Assembly: GCA_039808885.1 (NCBI GenBank)
Contig: JBDHTX010000006.1
Coordinates: 62,001-126,000, forward strand
Direction: 5' to 3'
Source: Dongia_A sp039808885
GTDB lineage: Bacteria; Pseudomonadota; Alphaproteobacteria; Dongiales; Dongiaceae
Length of the DNA: 64,000 nucleotides
Positions 25,597 through 35,791 of this stretch are shown piece after piece. Under the pieces are notes generated by a model. That model saw nothing but the letters and a program-made list of their open reading frames with translations. It had not been told where the DNA came from and ran no database searches. Within the stretch, counting starts at the first letter, position 1. The number at the start of each line of letters is the position of its first letter. The position numbers and the translations under genes were made by a program.

Positions 25597-26892
25597 TCAG
25601 CCCCCGTAAATCGGGAAACGCTTGCACAACTGGCGTACTTCCTCGCGGACCTGCTTTTCCACCGCGCTGTTGTCGGCGCGGTTGGCGGCGAGGCCGTCGA
25701 GCACGCGCACGATCATCTCGCCCACCTGGCGGAACTCCTTCGGCCCGAAGCCGCGGCTGGTCGCCGCCGGCGAGCCGAGGCGGATGCCCGAGGTGATCGC
25801 CGGCTTCTCCGGGTCGAACGGAATGCCGTTCTTGTTGCAGGTGATGCCCGCCTCTTCCAGGCTGTGTTCGGAATCCTTGCCGGTCAGCCCCTTCGGCCGC
25901 AGGTCCACCAGCATCAGGTGGTTGTCGGTGCCGCCCGTGGTGATGGCGAGGCCGCCCTTGACGAGGGTTTCGGCGAGAACCTTCGCGTTCTCGACGACAG
26001 TCTGCGCGTAGACCTTGAATTCCGGCCGCAGCGCCTCGCCGAAGGCCACCGCCTTGGCCGCGATGACATGCATCAGCGGGCCGCCCTGCAGGCCGGGGAA
26101 CACCGCCGAGTTGATCTTCTTGCCGAGATCCTCGTCGTTGCTGAGGATCATGCCGCCGCGCGGGCCGCGCAGGGTCTTGTGCGTGGTGGTCGAGACCACA
26201 TGCGCGTAGGGCAGCGGGCTCGGATGCACGCCGCCGGCGACCAGGCCGGCGAAATGCGCCATGTCGACGAACAGATAGGCGCCGACCGAATCCGCGATCT
26301 CGCGGAAGCGCTTGAAGTCCCAGAAACGCGGATAGGCGGAGCCGCCGGCCAGGATCAGCTTCGGCTTGTGCTCCTTCGCCAGGTCCGCCACCTGGTCCAT
26401 GTCGATCTGCATGTCCTGCTGGCGCACCGTGTAGGGCACCGGCTTGAACCACTTGCCCGACTGGTTGACCGGCGAGCCATGGGTCAGGTGACCGCCCGCG
26501 GCGAGGTTGAGGCCGAGATAGGTGTCGCCCGGCTGCAGCAGCGCGAAGAACACCGCCTGGTTCGCCGTGGCGCCGGAATGCGGCTGCACATTGGCGAAGG
26601 CGCAGTTGAACAGTTTCTTGGCGCGATCGATGGCGATCTGCTCGGCGATGTCGACGAACTCGCAGCCGCCGTAATAGCGGCGACCCGGATAGCCCTCGGC
26701 GTATTTGTTGGTGAGGACTGAGCCCTGGGCTTCCAGCACCGCGCGCGAGACGATGTTCTCCGACGCGATCAGCTCGATCTGGTCCTGCTGGCGGAACAGC
26801 TCCTTGTCGACGGAACCGAAGACCTCCGGATCGCGCTCGGCAAGGCCGGCGGTGAAGAAGCCGGGCATCGGGGTGTAGGTCTGGCTGGTCAT
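25597..26892 (-). CDS. glyA: Serine hydroxymethyltransferase
   Basis: 431 residues. PLP enzyme that converts serine plus tetrahydrofolate to glycine and 5,10-methylene-THF. The PLP lysine lies in VSTTTHKTLRGPRGG; also visible are ELIASENIVSRAVLEA, EGYPGRRYYGGCEFVD, FVDMAHFAGLVAGG and TSGIRLGSPA. Downstream of rpiB (49 bp gap) and upstream of nrdR (36 bp), probably one transcription unit. Confidence 0.98.
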   Translation of the reverse strand: MTSQTYTPMPGFFTAGLAERDPEVFGSVDKELFRQQDQIELIASENIVSRAVLEAQGSVLTNKYAEGYPGRRYYGGCEFVDIAEQIAIDRAKKLFNCAFANVQPHSGATANQAVFFALLQPGDTYLGLNLAAGGHLTHGSPVNQSGKWFKPVPYTVRQQDMQIDMDQVADLAKEHKPKLILAGGSAYPRFWDFKRFREIADSVGAYLFVDMAHFAGLVAGGVHPSPLPYAHVVSTTTHKTLRGPRGGMILSNDEDLGKKINSAVFPGLQGGPLMHVIAAKAVAFGEALRPEFKVYAQTVVENAKVLAETLVKGGLAITTGGTDNHLMLVDLRPKGLTGKDSEHSLEEAGITCNKNGIPFDPEKPAITSGIRLGSPAATSRGFGPKEFRQVGEMIVRVLDGLAANRADNSAVEKQVREEVRQLCKRFPIYGG

Positions 26893-26941
26893 GCGGAAAT
26901 CCCTCCGTCGCAGTCGTTCGCGGCCGATGCAGGCGGCTGCA

Positions 26942-27382
26942 TCAGCCCAGTTTGGCGACGCGATTTTGGTGACGCCCCCCTTCGAAATCTGTCGTCAAAA
27001 ACACCCGCAGGCAATCCTTTGCGACATCGGCGCCGGTGATCCGCGCGCCGAGGCAAAGGACGTTGGCGTCGTTGTGCAGCCGGGTCAGCCGCGCCGTGGT
27101 GGCGTCATGGACGACCGCCGCGCGCAGGTGGCGATGGCGGTTGGCCGCCATGGAAATTCCGATCCCGGTGCCGCAGATGAGCACGCCGCGCCTGGCCTTG
27201 CCCGACTGGATGGCCTCGGCCAGCCGGTTGGCGAAATCCGGATAGTCGACCGAGGCGGTGCCGTCCGGCCCGAGGTCGAGCGCGTCGTAGCCCAGCGTCT
27301 GAAGTTCCTGTTTCAACTCGGTTTTCAGGTTGAAGCCGGCGTGATCGCTGGCGATCGCGACGGTCTCTCTCGGCTGCGACAT
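26942..27382 (-). CDS. rpiB: Ribose-5-phosphate isomerase B
   Basis: 146 residues from ATG 27382 (MSQPRETVAIASDHAGFNLK). Interconverts ribose 5-phosphate and ribulose 5-phosphate. Motifs: SDHAGFNLKTELK, DYPDFANRLAEAI, LICGTGIGISMAANR and the C-terminal LRVFLTTDFEGGRHQNRV. First gene of the rpiB-glyA-nrdR-rib series. Confidence 0.95.
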   Translation of the reverse strand: MSQPRETVAIASDHAGFNLKTELKQELQTLGYDALDLGPDGTASVDYPDFANRLAEAIQSGKARRGVLICGTGIGISMAANRHRHLRAAVVHDATTARLTRLHNDANVLCLGARITGADVAKDCLRVFLTTDFEGGRHQNRVAKLG

Positions 27383-27456
27383 GCGGGCTACCCGGTTGCG
27401 AAGGCGGCATACAATATAGCCCGCCTCCGCCCCCGCCAACCACAATCTGAGGTAAG

Positions 27457-27488
27457 AAAAAGAGCCCGGGCGTCGCCGCCCGGGCTCT
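27457..27488 (-). terminator. Intrinsic terminator after the branched-chain amino acid SBP gene
   Basis: On the minus strand an 11-bp stem AGAGCCCGGGC / GCCCGGGCTCT with a 6-base loop is followed by TTTTTCTT, 26 bases past the stop of the SBP gene. Confidence 0.85.
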
Positions 27489-27513
27489 CTGGAAGATCAG
27501 CTTTCAGCCGAGC

Positions 27514-28635
27514 TTACTTGCCGGCTTCGGCGTAGGTGCCGTTCTTGAACTCGTACCACACATAGGTGGACGAGGTCAGGTCGCCCTTGGCGTCCCAGGC
27601 CAGGCTGCCGATCACGGTGTCGATCGGGCCACTGCGCAGCGCCGCCGCGACATCCGCCGCGTCGGTCTTGCCAGCCTTGGTCACCGCCGCCGCCCAAGCC
27701 TGGACCGCGGCATAGGTGGCCAGCGTGTAGCCTTCCGGCTCGAAGCCGCCAGCGCGCATCTTGTCCACGACCGCCTTCGCCGAAGGCAGGTTGCGGGCTT
27801 CCGCCGCGTTGGTGAACATCGTGCCGTCAGCAGCCGGACCCGCCAGGGTCGCGAACTCCTGGGTGTTCAGCGAGTCACCCGACAGCAGCGGGGCGCTGAG
27901 GCCCTGCTCGCGGGACTGCTTCACGATGAGCGCGGCTTCCGGGTGGTAGCCGCCGAAGTAGATCACGTCGACCTTCGCGGCCTTCAGCTTGCTGACGAGC
28001 GCGGTGTAGTCCTGCTCGCCGGCGGTGATGGACTCATGCACGACCTCGTTGAGGCCGGCAGCGTTCATCGCCGCCTTGGTCAGGTCGGCCAGGCCCTTGC
28101 CGTACGCCGACTTGTCGTCGACGATGGCGACATTCTTGCCCTTGTAGTGCTCGGCGATCCACGGACCGGCGAACGCGCCCTGCTGGTCGTCGCGGCCGCA
28201 GGTGCGGAACACGGTGCCCCAGCCGGCCGCGGCCGGATCCTCGGTGAACTTCGGATTGGTCGACGCCGGCGTGATCTGCAGGACGCCTTCCTCGTGATAC
28301 ACGGCCGAGGCCGGGATCGAGGAGCCCGAGCAGAAGTGGCCGGCCACGAACACCACGCCCTTGGAGACGAGGTCGTTCGCGACGGCGACAGCCTGCTTCG
28401 GATCGCACTGGTCGTCGCCGACTTCCAGTTTCAGCTGCTGGCCGAGGACGCCGCCCGCCGCGTTGATGTCGGCGACCGCCGCTTCGGCGCCCGCCTTCAT
28501 CTGCGCGCCGAACTCGGCGAGATCGCCGGTGATCGGGCCCGCAGTCGCGATCGTGATGTCGGCCATCGCGGTAGACGCGCCGAAGGTCACGGCCAACGCG
28601 GCCGCGGCAATCAGCGGTAGAGTAAATTTACGCAT
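27514..28635 (-). CDS. Branched-chain amino acid ABC transporter, periplasmic binding protein
   Basis: 373 residues from ATG 28635 after GGGAG. Sec signal peptide of about 25 residues ending AMA, then a Leu/Ile/Val-binding-type type I periplasmic fold: ITIATAGPITGDLAEFGAQMK, DDQCDPKQAVAVANDLV, HFCSGSSIPASAVYHEEG, PASTNPKFTE, GKNVAIVDDKSAYGKGLAD. Two cysteines in the DDQCD and HFCSGSS positions are typical of LivJ-type proteins. It is the last gene of the liv cluster, separated from the DUF6867 gene by 192 bp that may carry its own promoter, and is followed by a strong terminator. Substrate inferred as leucine/isoleucine/valine. Confidence 0.93.
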   Translation of the reverse strand: MRKFTLPLIAAAALAVTFGASTAMADITIATAGPITGDLAEFGAQMKAGAEAAVADINAAGGVLGQQLKLEVGDDQCDPKQAVAVANDLVSKGVVFVAGHFCSGSSIPASAVYHEEGVLQITPASTNPKFTEDPAAAGWGTVFRTCGRDDQQGAFAGPWIAEHYKGKNVAIVDDKSAYGKGLADLTKAAMNAAGLNEVVHESITAGEQDYTALVSKLKAAKVDVIYFGGYHPEAALIVKQSREQGLSAPLLSGDSLNTQEFATLAGPAADGTMFTNAAEARNLPSAKAVVDKMRAGGFEPEGYTLATYAAVQAWAAAVTKAGKTDAADVAAALRSGPIDTVIGSLAWDAKGDLTSSTYVWYEFKNGTYAEAGK

Positions 28636-28827
28636 GTGGAACACTCCCTGTGGTGAGCCTTAACCATGCCGCCGGACGGCGGCCATCCCAGATAGGACCT
28701 TTGATACGTCGCTCAACTGACGTGACATCATTGTAACATGCGCCCTTGGCCGCACAATAGCTCGCCCGCGCTAAGCGCCCCGAATAACGGACTTCTGATC
28801 GGGCCGTCGACCGGTGGAAGGATTGGA

Positions 28828-29196
28828 TCAAACCCGGCCCTTTTCGCGCCAGCCGAGCAGGCTGGAACGTTCATAGAGCCAGGGATACTGGGACACCATC
28901 TTGCGCGCCAAAGTCACCCGATAGACGAACAGGGAAATGGCCGAAATCACAATGGCGTCGAAGAGATAGGCCAGGAACGCCTCGCCGAAGGGCTTGGCAT
29001 TGCTGGACACCAGGCTGTCGATGAAGAACGGCCCGTCGAACAGCGCAAAGCCCAGGAACTCGTTCACCACGGCCAACAAGGCGCCATAGACGAGGTTCTG
29101 CCACCAGGGCCGCCAGGTATCGCCGATCGCGTTGCCCATCAGCGCCGCGGCGCCGCCGAACAGGACCAGGGTCAAGGCTACGAGGGAAAAGCTCAT
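28828..29196 (-). CDS. DUF6867-like small membrane protein of the liv cluster
   Basis: 122 residues with three to four predicted membrane helices (about 3-22, 33-55, 70-92) and a basic C-terminal tail (YPWLYERSSLLGWREKGRV). Proteins of this type are found almost only inside branched-chain amino acid transporter operons of alphaproteobacteria and have no assigned function. It lies 13 bp after livF. It could assist assembly of the permease; that is inference from context. Confidence 0.7.
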   Translation of the reverse strand: MSFSLVALTLVLFGGAAALMGNAIGDTWRPWWQNLVYGALLAVVNEFLGFALFDGPFFIDSLVSSNAKPFGEAFLAYLFDAIVISAISLFVYRVTLARKMVSQYPWLYERSSLLGWREKGRV

Positions 29197-29209
29197 CCGG
29201 CGTCTCCGA

Positions 29210-29932
29210 TCATCCGTGGCCGCCCTCGAGGTAGGCCGCCCGCACCTCGGGATTGGCGAGCAGGTCCCGGCCCGTGCCGCTCAGTGTGATCAAACCGTTC
29301 ACCATCACATAGCCGCGATGGGCGAGCTTGAGCGCATGGTGGGCGTTCTGCTCCACCAGGAAGACCGTCACGCCCTGCTGCTGGTTGATCTCACGGATCA
29401 CCTCGAAGATCTGCTTCACGATCAGCGGGGCCAGGCCGAGCGACGGCTCGTCGAGCAGCAGCAGCCGCGGCCGGCTCATCAGCGCGCGGCCGATGGCGAG
29501 CATCTGCTGCTCGCCGCCGGAAAGCGTGCCGCCGCGCTGCGTCGCGCGCTGCTTGAGGATCGGGAACAGCGTCATCACCTTTTCCAGGTCGCCGGCGAAA
29601 TGCGCCTGGTCGCCGGTGACGGCGCCCATCTGCAGGTTCTCCATCACCGTCATGCGGGGGAAGATCCGGCGCCCTTCGGGCGACTGGGCGATGCCCTTGC
29701 GCATGATCTCGAAGGTCGGCAGGCGGGTGATGTCCTGGCCCTCGAAGCGGATGCTGCCCTGGCGCGCCTGCGGCGTGCCGCAGATGGTCATCAGCAGCGT
29801 CGACTTGCCGGCGCCGTTGGCGCCGATCAGGGTGACGATCTCGCCTTCCTGCACGTGGATGTCGACGCCGCGCAGCGCCTCGATGTGCCCGTAGAAGGTG
29901 TGAACGCCGGAGATTTCCAACATCGCGGTCAT
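29210..29932 (-). CDS. livF: Branched-chain amino acid ABC transporter ATPase LivF
   Basis: 240 residues from ATG 29932. Walker A GANGAGKSTLL, ABC signature LSGGEQQMLAIGRAL, Walker B LLLLDEPSLGLAPL and switch His in LVEQNAHHALKLAHRGYVM. The short length and the EQNA motif fit LivF rather than LivG. A longer upstream frame overlaps livG and is not real. Located 5 bp after livG. Confidence 0.96.
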   Translation of the reverse strand: MTAMLEISGVHTFYGHIEALRGVDIHVQEGEIVTLIGANGAGKSTLLMTICGTPQARQGSIRFEGQDITRLPTFEIMRKGIAQSPEGRRIFPRMTVMENLQMGAVTGDQAHFAGDLEKVMTLFPILKQRATQRGGTLSGGEQQMLAIGRALMSRPRLLLLDEPSLGLAPLIVKQIFEVIREINQQQGVTVFLVEQNAHHALKLAHRGYVMVNGLITLSGTGRDLLANPEVRAAYLEGGHG

Positions 29933-29937
29933 GGCAT

Positions 29938-30776
<839 letters not shown>

Positions 30777-30780
<4 letters not shown>

Positions 30781-32282
30781 GATTGCGCCCCCGCCTCGGC
30801 CGCGGCGCCGCCATGCGCCTTGCCCTTGTTCAAGTAGATCGTCGGGTCGCGATGCGCCAGCAGCCCGCCCGGACGCCAGATCATGATGAGCACCATGCCG
30901 ATGCCGAAGGCCAGCATGCGGTAGTCCTGCAGGTCGCGGAAGAATTCCGGAATGCCGATCAGGACCGTGGCGGCGAGCACGATGCCGATCTGGCTGCCGA
31001 GGCCGCCCAGCACGACGATCGCCAGGATGATGGCGGATTCGATGAAGACGAAGCTCTCCGGGCTGACGAAGCCCTGGCGCGCGGCGAAGAAGGATCCCGC
31101 CATGCCGGCGAACATGGCGCCGATGGCGAAGGCGGTGAGCTTCGTGTTGCGCGGATTGATGCCGAGGGCGCGGCAGGCGGTCTCATCCTCGCGCAGCGCC
31201 TCCCAGGCGCGGCCGATCGGCAGCTTGCGGATGCGCAGCGTGAAGAAATTGGTGATGAGCGCGAAGGCGAGGATGACGAAATAGAGGAAGAAGACGCGCT
31301 GGTTCGGCGAATAGTCGAGGCCGAAGAAGGTGTGGAACGTGGTCTCGTCCGGCGCCGGGTTGTTCTTGAAGTCGAGGCCGAAGAAGGACGGGCGCGCCAC
31401 CTTGTTGATGCCGTTGGGGCCACCGGTGAACCACCACCAGTTCACGATGATGACGCGGATCATCTCGCCGAAGCCGAGGGTCACGATGGCGAGGTAGTCG
31501 CCGCGCAGCCGCAGGACCGGGAAACCCAGGATGACACCGAACAACGCCGCCATCGTGCCGGCGATCGGCAGCGCGAACCAGAAACTGACGCCGTAGTTCA
31601 CCGACAGCATGGCATAGGCATAGGCGCCGACGGCGTAGAACGCGACGTAGCCGAGGTCGAGCAGGCCGGCGAGGCCGACGACGATGTTGAGGCCCCAGCC
31701 CAGCATGACGTAGGTGAGCACCAGCGTCGCCACGTCGACCAGCCGGCGGTCGGCGAAGGGCATGAACGGAAGGAGCACCGCGACCGCGATCAGCAGGATG
31801 GCGAACTGCTTGTTGATGCGGCGGTAGAAGGTGCCGAAGCTGGCTTCGCGCGCGCTGCCCTGGCCTTCGCGGCCGACGCCGGAATAGGCGACGATTGCGG
31901 CGCGCGCGACGATGGAGGCCGGCACCAGAACGACCGCCCAGTTGACCACCGGGGAGTTGAACGCCACCAGGTCGGCGAACGCCCAGCCCTCGGTCTGGGC
32001 CAGCGCCAGGATCACGGTGAGGGCGAGCAAGGCGCCGCCGGCCACGAGCGGAATCATCGGCCGGCCAGCCTTGATCAGCTGCGCCAGGAAATAGACGATG
32101 GCGACGCCGATGGCGGCGCAGATCACCGCGCGGAAGCGCGTCTCGTAGGTGATGCCGGTGGGGCTGCTGATGGTCTCGATGCCCACCACGAGGCTGGCCA
32201 GGACCAGGGTCAGCACGCCGGCGCCGACGGCGCCCTTGGCGAGTTTCGGATAGTCGACGGGATGCAGGGCGGCTGCCGCCAT
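30777..32282 (-). CDS. livM: Branched-chain amino acid ABC transporter permease LivM
   Basis: 501 residues, longer than the usual 300-420. About 130 extra N-terminal residues with several hydrophobic helices precede the LivM core, which starts around LLPFMPFADRRLVDVATLVLTYVMLGWGLNI in overlapping segments. Core motifs: VVGLAGLLDLGYVAFYAVGAY, LRGDYLAIVTLGFGEMIRVI and RAWEALREDETACRALGINP, the coupling segment for the ATPase. A charged C-terminal tail follows. Three bp after livH. Confidence 0.95.
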
Positions 32283-32285
32283 GGT

Positions 32286-33200
32286 CTAGACTTTCTCCAG
32301 GTCGGGGCGGCCGAGCAATCCGGTGGGACGGAAGATCAGAACCAGCACCAGGATCGAGAAGGCGGCGACGTCCTTGTACTCGACCGAGAAATAGCCGGAC
32401 CAGAACACCTCGATCAGGCCGATCAGGAGCCCGCCCAGCATGGCGCCCGGCAGCGATCCGACGCCGCCCAGAACCGCCGCGGTGAAGGCTTTGATGCCGG
32501 CGAGGAAGCCGATGTAGAAATCGATCTGCCCGTAGTAGAGCAGCACCATCATGCCGGCCACGGCGGCCAATGCGGCGCCGATGACGAAGGTGAGCGAGAT
32601 GGTGCGGTCGACGTTGACGCCGAGCAGCGCAGCCATCTTCTTGTCCTGCTCCGTCGCGCGCTGGGCGCGGCCGAGGGCGGTGCGCGTGATCAGCAGCGTG
32701 AACCCGATCATCAGCAGCAACGTGACGGCGACGATGCCCATCTGCAGGTAGCGCACCGTCACCGCGAAGCCTTCCTGCTCGAAGATCGTGATGCCGCCGG
32801 GAATCAGGTTCTGCAGCGGCTTGTTGCGGGCGCCCTGCAGCAGCTGGACGTAGTTCTGCAGGATGATCGACATGCCGATGGCGGAGATGAGCGGCGCCAG
32901 GCGGGTCGAGTTGCGCAACGGCCGATAGGCGACGCGCTCAACCGTCCAGCCATAAGCCGCGGTTATGGCGACGGTCAGCAGCAGGACGACGACAATGGTG
33001 AGCGGCACCCAGCTGACGCCCAATCCGAACAGAATCAGGAAGCCGATCAGCGCGTTGAAGGCGCCGATCATGTAGATATCGCCATGGGCGAAATTGATCA
33101 TGCCGATGATGCCGTACACCATCGTGTAGCCGATCGCGATCAGGCCATAGATGGCGCCGAGCGTCAGCCCGTTGATCAATTGCTGTAGAAAGACTTCCAC
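32286..33200 (-). CDS. livH: Branched-chain amino acid ABC transporter permease LivH
   Basis: 304 residues, about eight membrane helices. Core: LINGLTLGAIYGLIAIGYTMVYG in parts, GMINFAHGDIYMIGAF, the cytoplasmic coupling region RAQRATEQDKKMAALLGVNVDRTISLTF, and FTAAVLGGVGSLPGAMLGGLLIGLIE. First gene of the livHMGF-DUF6867-SBP cluster. The 257 bp upstream separate it from the second LivH-type gene; no clear promoter was identified there. Confidence 0.96.
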   Translation of the reverse strand: MEVFLQQLINGLTLGAIYGLIAIGYTMVYGIIGMINFAHGDIYMIGAFNALIGFLILFGLGVSWVPLTIVVVLLLTVAITAAYGWTVERVAYRPLRNSTRLAPLISAIGMSIILQNYVQLLQGARNKPLQNLIPGGITIFEQEGFAVTVRYLQMGIVAVTLLLMIGFTLLITRTALGRAQRATEQDKKMAALLGVNVDRTISLTFVIGAALAAVAGMMVLLYYGQIDFYIGFLAGIKAFTAAVLGGVGSLPGAMLGGLLIGLIEVFWSGYFSVEYKDVAAFSILVLVLIFRPTGLLGRPDLEKV

Positions 33201-33457
33201 CGTTTCCCCCTACCCCAGATCGGCCCCGCCACGGCAGCAAGGCAGGACCGCGAGCGCGCGTCCGCCGATCTCTGGATTGAGCGCCCGGCTGCGACGCCGG
33301 GACATCCCGTAAAACGCTTCCTGCTTGACCGTTTCTTGGCGCAGCGCCGTTCCTCGGCAACCTGCTTGCAACAAGCGCGACCCTAATGAACGACTCGCCG
33401 AACGGCAAGCCCCACGCTTGGTCAAGTTTCCCCCGGCGCTTCGCCCCGGCCCCCTGG

Positions 33458-34867
33458 TCATACCCGTTCATCCGCCGGGGTATTGCGCAGGGTGCCGAAC
33501 AAGCCGGCGGGGCGGAAGATCAGCACCAGGGCCATCAGCCCGAATACGGCGATCTCGCGCCATTCGTCGCCGAAGATCATGCCGCCATAGATCTCGATGG
33601 CGGCGATCAGGATACCGCCCAGGAAGGCCCCCTCCAGCGACCCGATCCCGCCCAGCAGCGCCGCCGCCAGGGCTTTGAACCCGATCACATAGCCCATGTA
33701 GAAATCGACGATCTGGTATTGCAGGGCGGCGAAGATGCCGGCGATCCCGGTCATCCCGCCGGCCACCAGGAAGGCAAAGCCGATTGTGCGGTTGACGTCG
33801 ACGCCCAGCAGCGCCGCCATGCGCGGGTCCTGCGCCGTCGCGCGGTAGCCGCGGCCGAACCTGGTGTGCCGCCCGGCCCACCACAGGGCGCCGGCCACCA
33901 GGGCGGTGACCAGCCCGATGATCAGGTGGCCCTTGCGGAGGTAGACGTCGTAGCCCAGCCCCTCGGTCAGCTGCCAGACGGTGCCCTTGGTCGGCGGCAT
34001 CCAGCGCGTCTTGGCCCCCTGGCTCAGCCGCACGATCTCGCGGAAGATCATGGCAAGCCCGATCGAGGCCACCATGGGCACCGTGGTCGGCCCCCTGCGC
34101 ATATGGCTGAAGGCCACGCGGTTGGTCGTCCAGCTCGCCAGGGCGCAGGTCACGACGGTCACCAGCAGGGCCACCGCCACCACCGGCAAGGAGAAATTGC
34201 CGCCGCCGGTGGCGACCAGCACGTAGCTGACATAGGTGACGAAGGCCCCGATCATGTAGAGATCGCCGAAGGCCAGGTTGATGATGCGGGTGACGTTGTA
34301 GACGACGGTGAAGGCGACGGCGAGCAGCGCATAGAGGCAGCCGAGGGTGATCACGTTCAGCGTCTGCTGCAGGATGTAGAGCCCCTGCACCAGCGGCGTC
34401 ATCTGTAGCGGCGTGGCGCCGGGCTGCAGCTTCGGGATGGCGTTCTCGTTGATCCAGCGCAGCTTGTAGAGCTGCTGCACGTCGTAGCGCCGCAGCTTGC
34501 CGTATTTCTGCGTGTCCATGCCGTCGATCTGCCAGGCGCCGCCGGTCTCGCTGCGCGGCAGGAAGAAGCAGACGATCCAGCCTTGCGGATCGGCGCCCGC
34601 CGGCACGTCGCTGCGCGTCCAGGTGATCCTGACCGCCACCGGCAATGTTTCGGTCGCGGCGCGCACCTCGTGCTGGATATCGGTGGGATGGCCGTCGAAT
34701 TCCGGCAGCAGGTCGGTGCAGCGCTTGATCGCGCCACTATAGTCCTCGGCCCGTGCCGCCCCGGCCAGCAGGCCGCCCGCCAACGCCATGGCGAGAAGAA
34801 ACCGCCAAGCCAGGCGGGAGGCTGCGGCAAGAAAGCGGTTCCGGGGCGGGCGAAATTGAGTTACCAT
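33458..34867 (-). CDS. LivH-type ABC permease with N-terminal extracytoplasmic domain
   Basis: 469 residues from ATG 34867. A cleavable-looking signal segment (about 15-45, ending GAARAED) is followed by a predicted periplasmic domain of about 130 residues with CTDLLPEFDGHPTDIQHEV and IVCFFLPRSE, not recognised as any known domain. A complete LivH permease core follows: LGCLYALLAVAFTVVYNV, RIINLAFGDLYMIGAF, RATAQDPRMAALLGVDVNRTIGF and LAAALLGGIGSLEGAFLGG. Urea permease UrtB also has an extra N-terminal region, but no other urt genes are nearby. It presumably pairs with LivM/G/F or with partners elsewhere. Divergent from a CGNR regulator, 27 bp between starts. Confidence 0.82.
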   Translation of the reverse strand: MVTQFRPPRNRFLAAASRLAWRFLLAMALAGGLLAGAARAEDYSGAIKRCTDLLPEFDGHPTDIQHEVRAATETLPVAVRITWTRSDVPAGADPQGWIVCFFLPRSETGGAWQIDGMDTQKYGKLRRYDVQQLYKLRWINENAIPKLQPGATPLQMTPLVQGLYILQQTLNVITLGCLYALLAVAFTVVYNVTRIINLAFGDLYMIGAFVTYVSYVLVATGGGNFSLPVVAVALLVTVVTCALASWTTNRVAFSHMRRGPTTVPMVASIGLAMIFREIVRLSQGAKTRWMPPTKGTVWQLTEGLGYDVYLRKGHLIIGLVTALVAGALWWAGRHTRFGRGYRATAQDPRMAALLGVDVNRTIGFAFLVAGGMTGIAGIFAALQYQIVDFYMGYVIGFKALAAALLGGIGSLEGAFLGGILIAAIEIYGGMIFGDEWREIAVFGLMALVLIFRPAGLFGTLRNTPADERV

Positions 34868-34873
34868 CAAAAC

Positions 34874-34887
34874 TACCTTAGACGGTA
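34874..34887. promoter_or_regulatory. Candidate operator (TACC-N6-GGTA dyad) between divergent genes
   Basis: The 27 bp between the permease and the CGNR regulator contain TACCTTAGACGGTA, a dyad TACC-N6-GGTA, and a further TTACC at 34861-34865 with a matching GGTAA at 34884-34888. Promoters of both genes must overlap each other and both coding ends, so a protein bound here could control both. The regulator itself is the obvious candidate. Inference only. Confidence 0.4.
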
Positions 34888-34894
34888 ATTTGCC

Positions 34895-35563
34895 TTGAAA
34901 CAAGAAGCCCCCGAACAGATCTCGGAGCTGATCGCCGAATTGAGCCCGGGCCGCGCCGGCAAGCTGCCGCTGGTCGCCGGGCCGCTGTGCCTGAATTTCG
35001 CCAACACCGCGAGCGGCCGGGGCTCCGACACCCACCAGGACCACCTGAAGCACTACAACGACCTGCTGGCCTGGTCGCTGCACGCGGGCGCCCTGCCCGT
35101 CGACGAGGCGGTGGAACTGGCGCGGCTGGCCCGGCGCGAGCCGGCGGCGGCGAAAAAGGTCCTGCGGCGCGCGGTCGCACTCCGGGAATCGCTGCACGCG
35201 ATCGGCACGGCGATCGCCGCCCATGCCGCGCCGCCGGCCGAGGCGGTGGCCGATCTCGACCGCGCCATGTCGGAAGCGACCCAGGCCGGCCGGCTCAGCT
35301 GGAACGGCAGCGCCTTCGTCTGGGAGCTGGTCACCCATCCGCTGCGGCTGGAGCGGCCGCTCTGGCCGATCCTGCGCTCGGCCGGCGATGTCCTGCTGTC
35401 GGCGCCCTTGGAACGTTTGAAAACCTGCGCCGGAATCCATTGCGGCTGGCTGTTCCTCGACGAGACTCGCAACGGCAAGCGGCGCTGGTGCGAGATGGAG
35501 GTCTGCGGCAGCCGGGCCAAGATGCGCCGCTACCGTCACCGGCACGCCGACGCGGAACACTAA
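34895..35563 (+). CDS. ABATE/CGNR zinc-finger transcriptional regulator
   Basis: 222 residues from TTG 34895; no ATG start is better placed. The N-terminal ABATE region (about 25-160) starts LVAGPLCLNFANTASGRGSD and contains RRAVALRESLHAIGTAI. The C-terminal CGNR zinc finger has CAGIHCGWLFLDETRNGKRR and CEMEVCGSRAKMRRY, with CGSR in place of the usual CGNR. These proteins are stress-linked DNA-binding regulators of mostly unknown targets. Divergent from the LivH-type permease. Confidence 0.85.
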   Translation: MKQEAPEQISELIAELSPGRAGKLPLVAGPLCLNFANTASGRGSDTHQDHLKHYNDLLAWSLHAGALPVDEAVELARLARREPAAAKKVLRRAVALRESLHAIGTAIAAHAAPPAEAVADLDRAMSEATQAGRLSWNGSAFVWELVTHPLRLERPLWPILRSAGDVLLSAPLERLKTCAGIHCGWLFLDETRNGKRRWCEMEVCGSRAKMRRYRHRHADAEH

Positions 35564-35596
35564 AACGATATTGCCTCAGGGACTTAGCCGGGTGAC

Positions 35597-35791
35597 CTAG
35601 CGGTCCTCGCCGGCTTTCTTCGCCAGCACGAATTCAAGCTTCTTGACCGCCTGCCGGGTCAGGTAGTCGCGGGTGTAGCCGGCCGCGCCGACGATCGAAA
35701 CCTCGGTCAAGGTCCTGGGGTCGACGGCGGTCACCTTGACGCTGCCGCCGATCTGGGTGAACTCGATGATGTAGTTATCCGTCCCCGACAT
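35597..35791 (-). CDS. Conserved small protein of unknown function (DUF6898-like)
   Basis: 64 residues from ATG 35791 (MSGTDNYIIEFTQIGGSVKV). Predicted short beta strands (IIEFTQIGGSVKVTAVDP, EVSIVGAAGYTR) are followed by a helix (LTRQAVKKLEFVLAKK). I recall similar short proteins in Rhodospirillales under a DUF name (DUF6898), sometimes misnamed after a neighbouring enzyme, but cannot confirm the family without a search. Divergent from gcdH. Confidence 0.6.
   Translation of the reverse strand: MSGTDNYIIEFTQIGGSVKVTAVDPRTLTEVSIVGAAGYTRDYLTRQAVKKLEFVLAKKAGEDR

Noticed and set aside
25116..27456. FMN, TPP or glycine riboswitch before ribD, thiL or glyA
   Set aside because: The genes are separated by only short gaps or overlap, and none of the conserved elements of these riboswitches is present.
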